Below are positions 62,340 to 64,000 of a stretch of DNA of 64,000 nt, piece after piece (within the stretch, counting starts at the first letter, position 1; every line of letters starts with the position of its first letter). The notes beneath the pieces were generated by a model. It was not told the DNA's origin. It searched no databases and saw only the letters and a program-made list of their open reading frames with translations. The DNA comes from Cyathus striatus. Lineage: Eukaryota; Basidiomycota; Agaricomycetes; Agaricales; Nidulariaceae. The DNA lies in contig JAOVFP010000010.1 in the NCBI GenBank assembly GCA_025738555.1, positions 124,001 through 188,000 on the forward strand. The letters run 5' to 3'. Position numbers and translations under genes: made by a program.

Positions 62340-62344
62340 GTACT

Positions 62345-63539
62345 AATTATTGACTTTTACATATGTGGGTCCAGGGATATAGTTAAGAGGAGGTTTGCAA
62401 TGTACCTAAAACTTAATGCTAAACAAGGGAAGCCAACCACATGTGCAGTTTCTGGTACATCTGTATCACCATCCAAATTGTCACAGAAGCAGATTAAGTA
62501 TTTGAAACCACAAAGCTAATTATAAAAATCACAGTAAATGAATATGCACTTTTAGAATTGAAGGTTGTAATACAGTATATGACAAATATAATGATATAGA
62601 AGTGTAACAGTAATAAGAAACTAGATTAGAGGATGTAGAGTGTATATGTAGTTGGAGTCTTAGTTCTATTTAGAGTGTATGATATATTTGGAAATGAGAT
62701 GGTATGCTATGTTTTACAATCAAGACTAGGGATATGATAAAATGACAAAATAATAACCATAATGGTTAGTCTAGGTATGAAAGATGATGAAGTCATTACA
62801 ATGGTATTGAACATTATGGAAACATGTACCAACCAGACAGAGAAGAATATAGAACCTTGCATGCTTAACACATATGAATGGATAGTGTATAGATGTGATT
62901 CCACATTACATCAAACTTACACATTACAGCATTTAGATGATTCTAATTCTTGCATTGGTCATTGATTATACTAATATCTTCAACACACATTACCAAATCA
63001 CATAATTGCTTACTCTATATGATTACATGATAGTTGTCTATGTTTTATTGAAATGGGGAGTTAATGAAAACTATCTTATTGTGTCTCAAACAGTTTCACT
63101 TCTACTCACTCTTTTAGTATTAGTATTCATTCTGATATCTGAAAACTCCATTTTGTACTTCTTTGCACTTTCTTGCTCAGTTGCTGTTATTTACTTACTT
63201 TCTGTTCTCTAGCTTAGTGTTAATTATCACATTGCCTTCTTATACAATGTTATCAACAGGATCAGACCTCATCTGCCAAAAAAGTATGTGTTAATGATTG
63301 ACAGTTGACAGATTAATCAATGACTAGTCAATGTAAAAGACTGAATTACATTGCTAAGCAATAAACTGAGAATCAGAATTAAATGTTATATCACTCAATA
63401 CTCTTATTCTTACATCATAAAAGTGATGGGAACAATTGTCATTGCACACCTGTTGGAACCCCATCAATATTTGATCAACTCATCTATAGATTAAATGGTG
63501 TATAATATGACCACCATTGACTGATTATGCCAACACTAT
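62345..63539. other. no recognisable gene
   Basis: Middle of the GTCACGATCG element. AT-rich, with open frames under 90 codons and no motif. Confidence 0.5.
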
Positions 63540-64000
63540 TGTTGATGAATGTGACATGTAAAAGCTTGACAATTGTGACATGCAAGAAATATATTGCATT
63601 TGTGACAGCCATAAATGTGTGACGATCGTGACGCATGTAAAAGCGTGACAATCATGACACATGTAAAACTGTGACAATTGTGACGCGTGCTAAAGCGTGA
63701 CAATCGTAATGCGTACTAGAGCGTGACAGATCGTGACATGTGTAAAAGCGTGACAATCATGGTGTAAAAGTGTGACGATTGTGACGCATGTAAAGGTGTC
63801 ACAATCGTGACATGTGCTAAAGCGTGACAATCATGACGCATGTAAAACCGTGACAATCACTAAAGCATGATGTGTGCTAAAGCGTGACGATCGTGACATG
63901 TGTAAAGGCGTGACAATCATGATGCGTGCTAAAGCGTGACGATCGTGACGCATGTAGAGGTGTGACAATCGTGACATGTGCTAAAGAGTGACAATCATGA

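Larger units (their letters stand above)
60905..64000. mobile_element. element with inverted GTCACGATCG arrays, right end outside window
   Basis: The left array (about 60,905-61,640) repeats GTCACGATCGTCACGCTTTA with variants. The right array (63,540 to the window end) is its reverse complement, GTGACGATCGTGACGCATGT. The facing arrays and non-coding middle resemble the other motif-array transposons. I could not find the left terminus, and the right one is not in the window. A Cys/His-rich open frame over the left array (60,870-61,601) is a repeat artefact. Confidence 0.6.

Overview
The window looks like nuclear DNA of a basidiomycete fungus, most likely an Agaricomycete. Genes carry short GT-AG introns of about 50 nt. 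There are three NACHT/NLR-type genes with the fungal CHPDTR and SRPE signatures, an F-box gene of the mushroom type, and a GCM-domain MULE transposase. Almost all of the sequence is mobile DNA or its debris. No rRNA, CRISPR or bacterial feature is present.

Layout. 1-5,860: 3' end of an unknown gene, degenerate non-coding repeats, and a decayed hypothetical gene. 5,868-8,994: one TIR element nested inside the TIR of another. 9,030-18,744: two elements with TGAGCGTGA motif arrays around an NLR pseudogene (A) and AT-rich tandem repeats. 18,783-21,200: NLR pseudogene B. 21,675-40,914: a 19.2-kb transposon with GGGC termini and an exact 9-bp target duplication (AGTTTAATT). It carries an apparently intact Spt5-like transcription elongation factor gene, a large transposase gene fusing GCM, MULE, C19-type peptidase, PHD and SH3-like regions, a small three-exon gene, tRNA-like repeats and LINE debris. 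42,513-45,572: a MULE-like foldback element and a TIR element holding a purine minisatellite. 47,247-50,957: an F-box gene split by a 2.26-kb TIR element. 51,032-58,300: mariner-type MITEs and degenerate repeats. 59,206-60,295: NLR pseudogene C, cut off by another TGAGCGTGA element. 60,905-64,000: inverted arrays of a GTCACGATCG motif around a solo LTR.

Common theme. At least four element groups share a GGGC terminus. Three insertions, including the giant one, have clear 9-bp target duplications. Each family has its own short motif repeated many times near its ends. The 19.2-kb element is the only one that encodes a candidate transposase, so it may be the autonomous or composite member. Its internal GGGC terminus at 40,493 suggests it formed from two shorter elements trapping cargo. 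C-to-T changes, mostly CGA to TGA, account for most stop codons in the NLR and transposase genes. This fits methylation- or RIP-like mutation. The Spt5-like gene has escaped it.

Limits: exon joins were read by eye from splice motifs, and homology calls rest on motif recognition without a database search.
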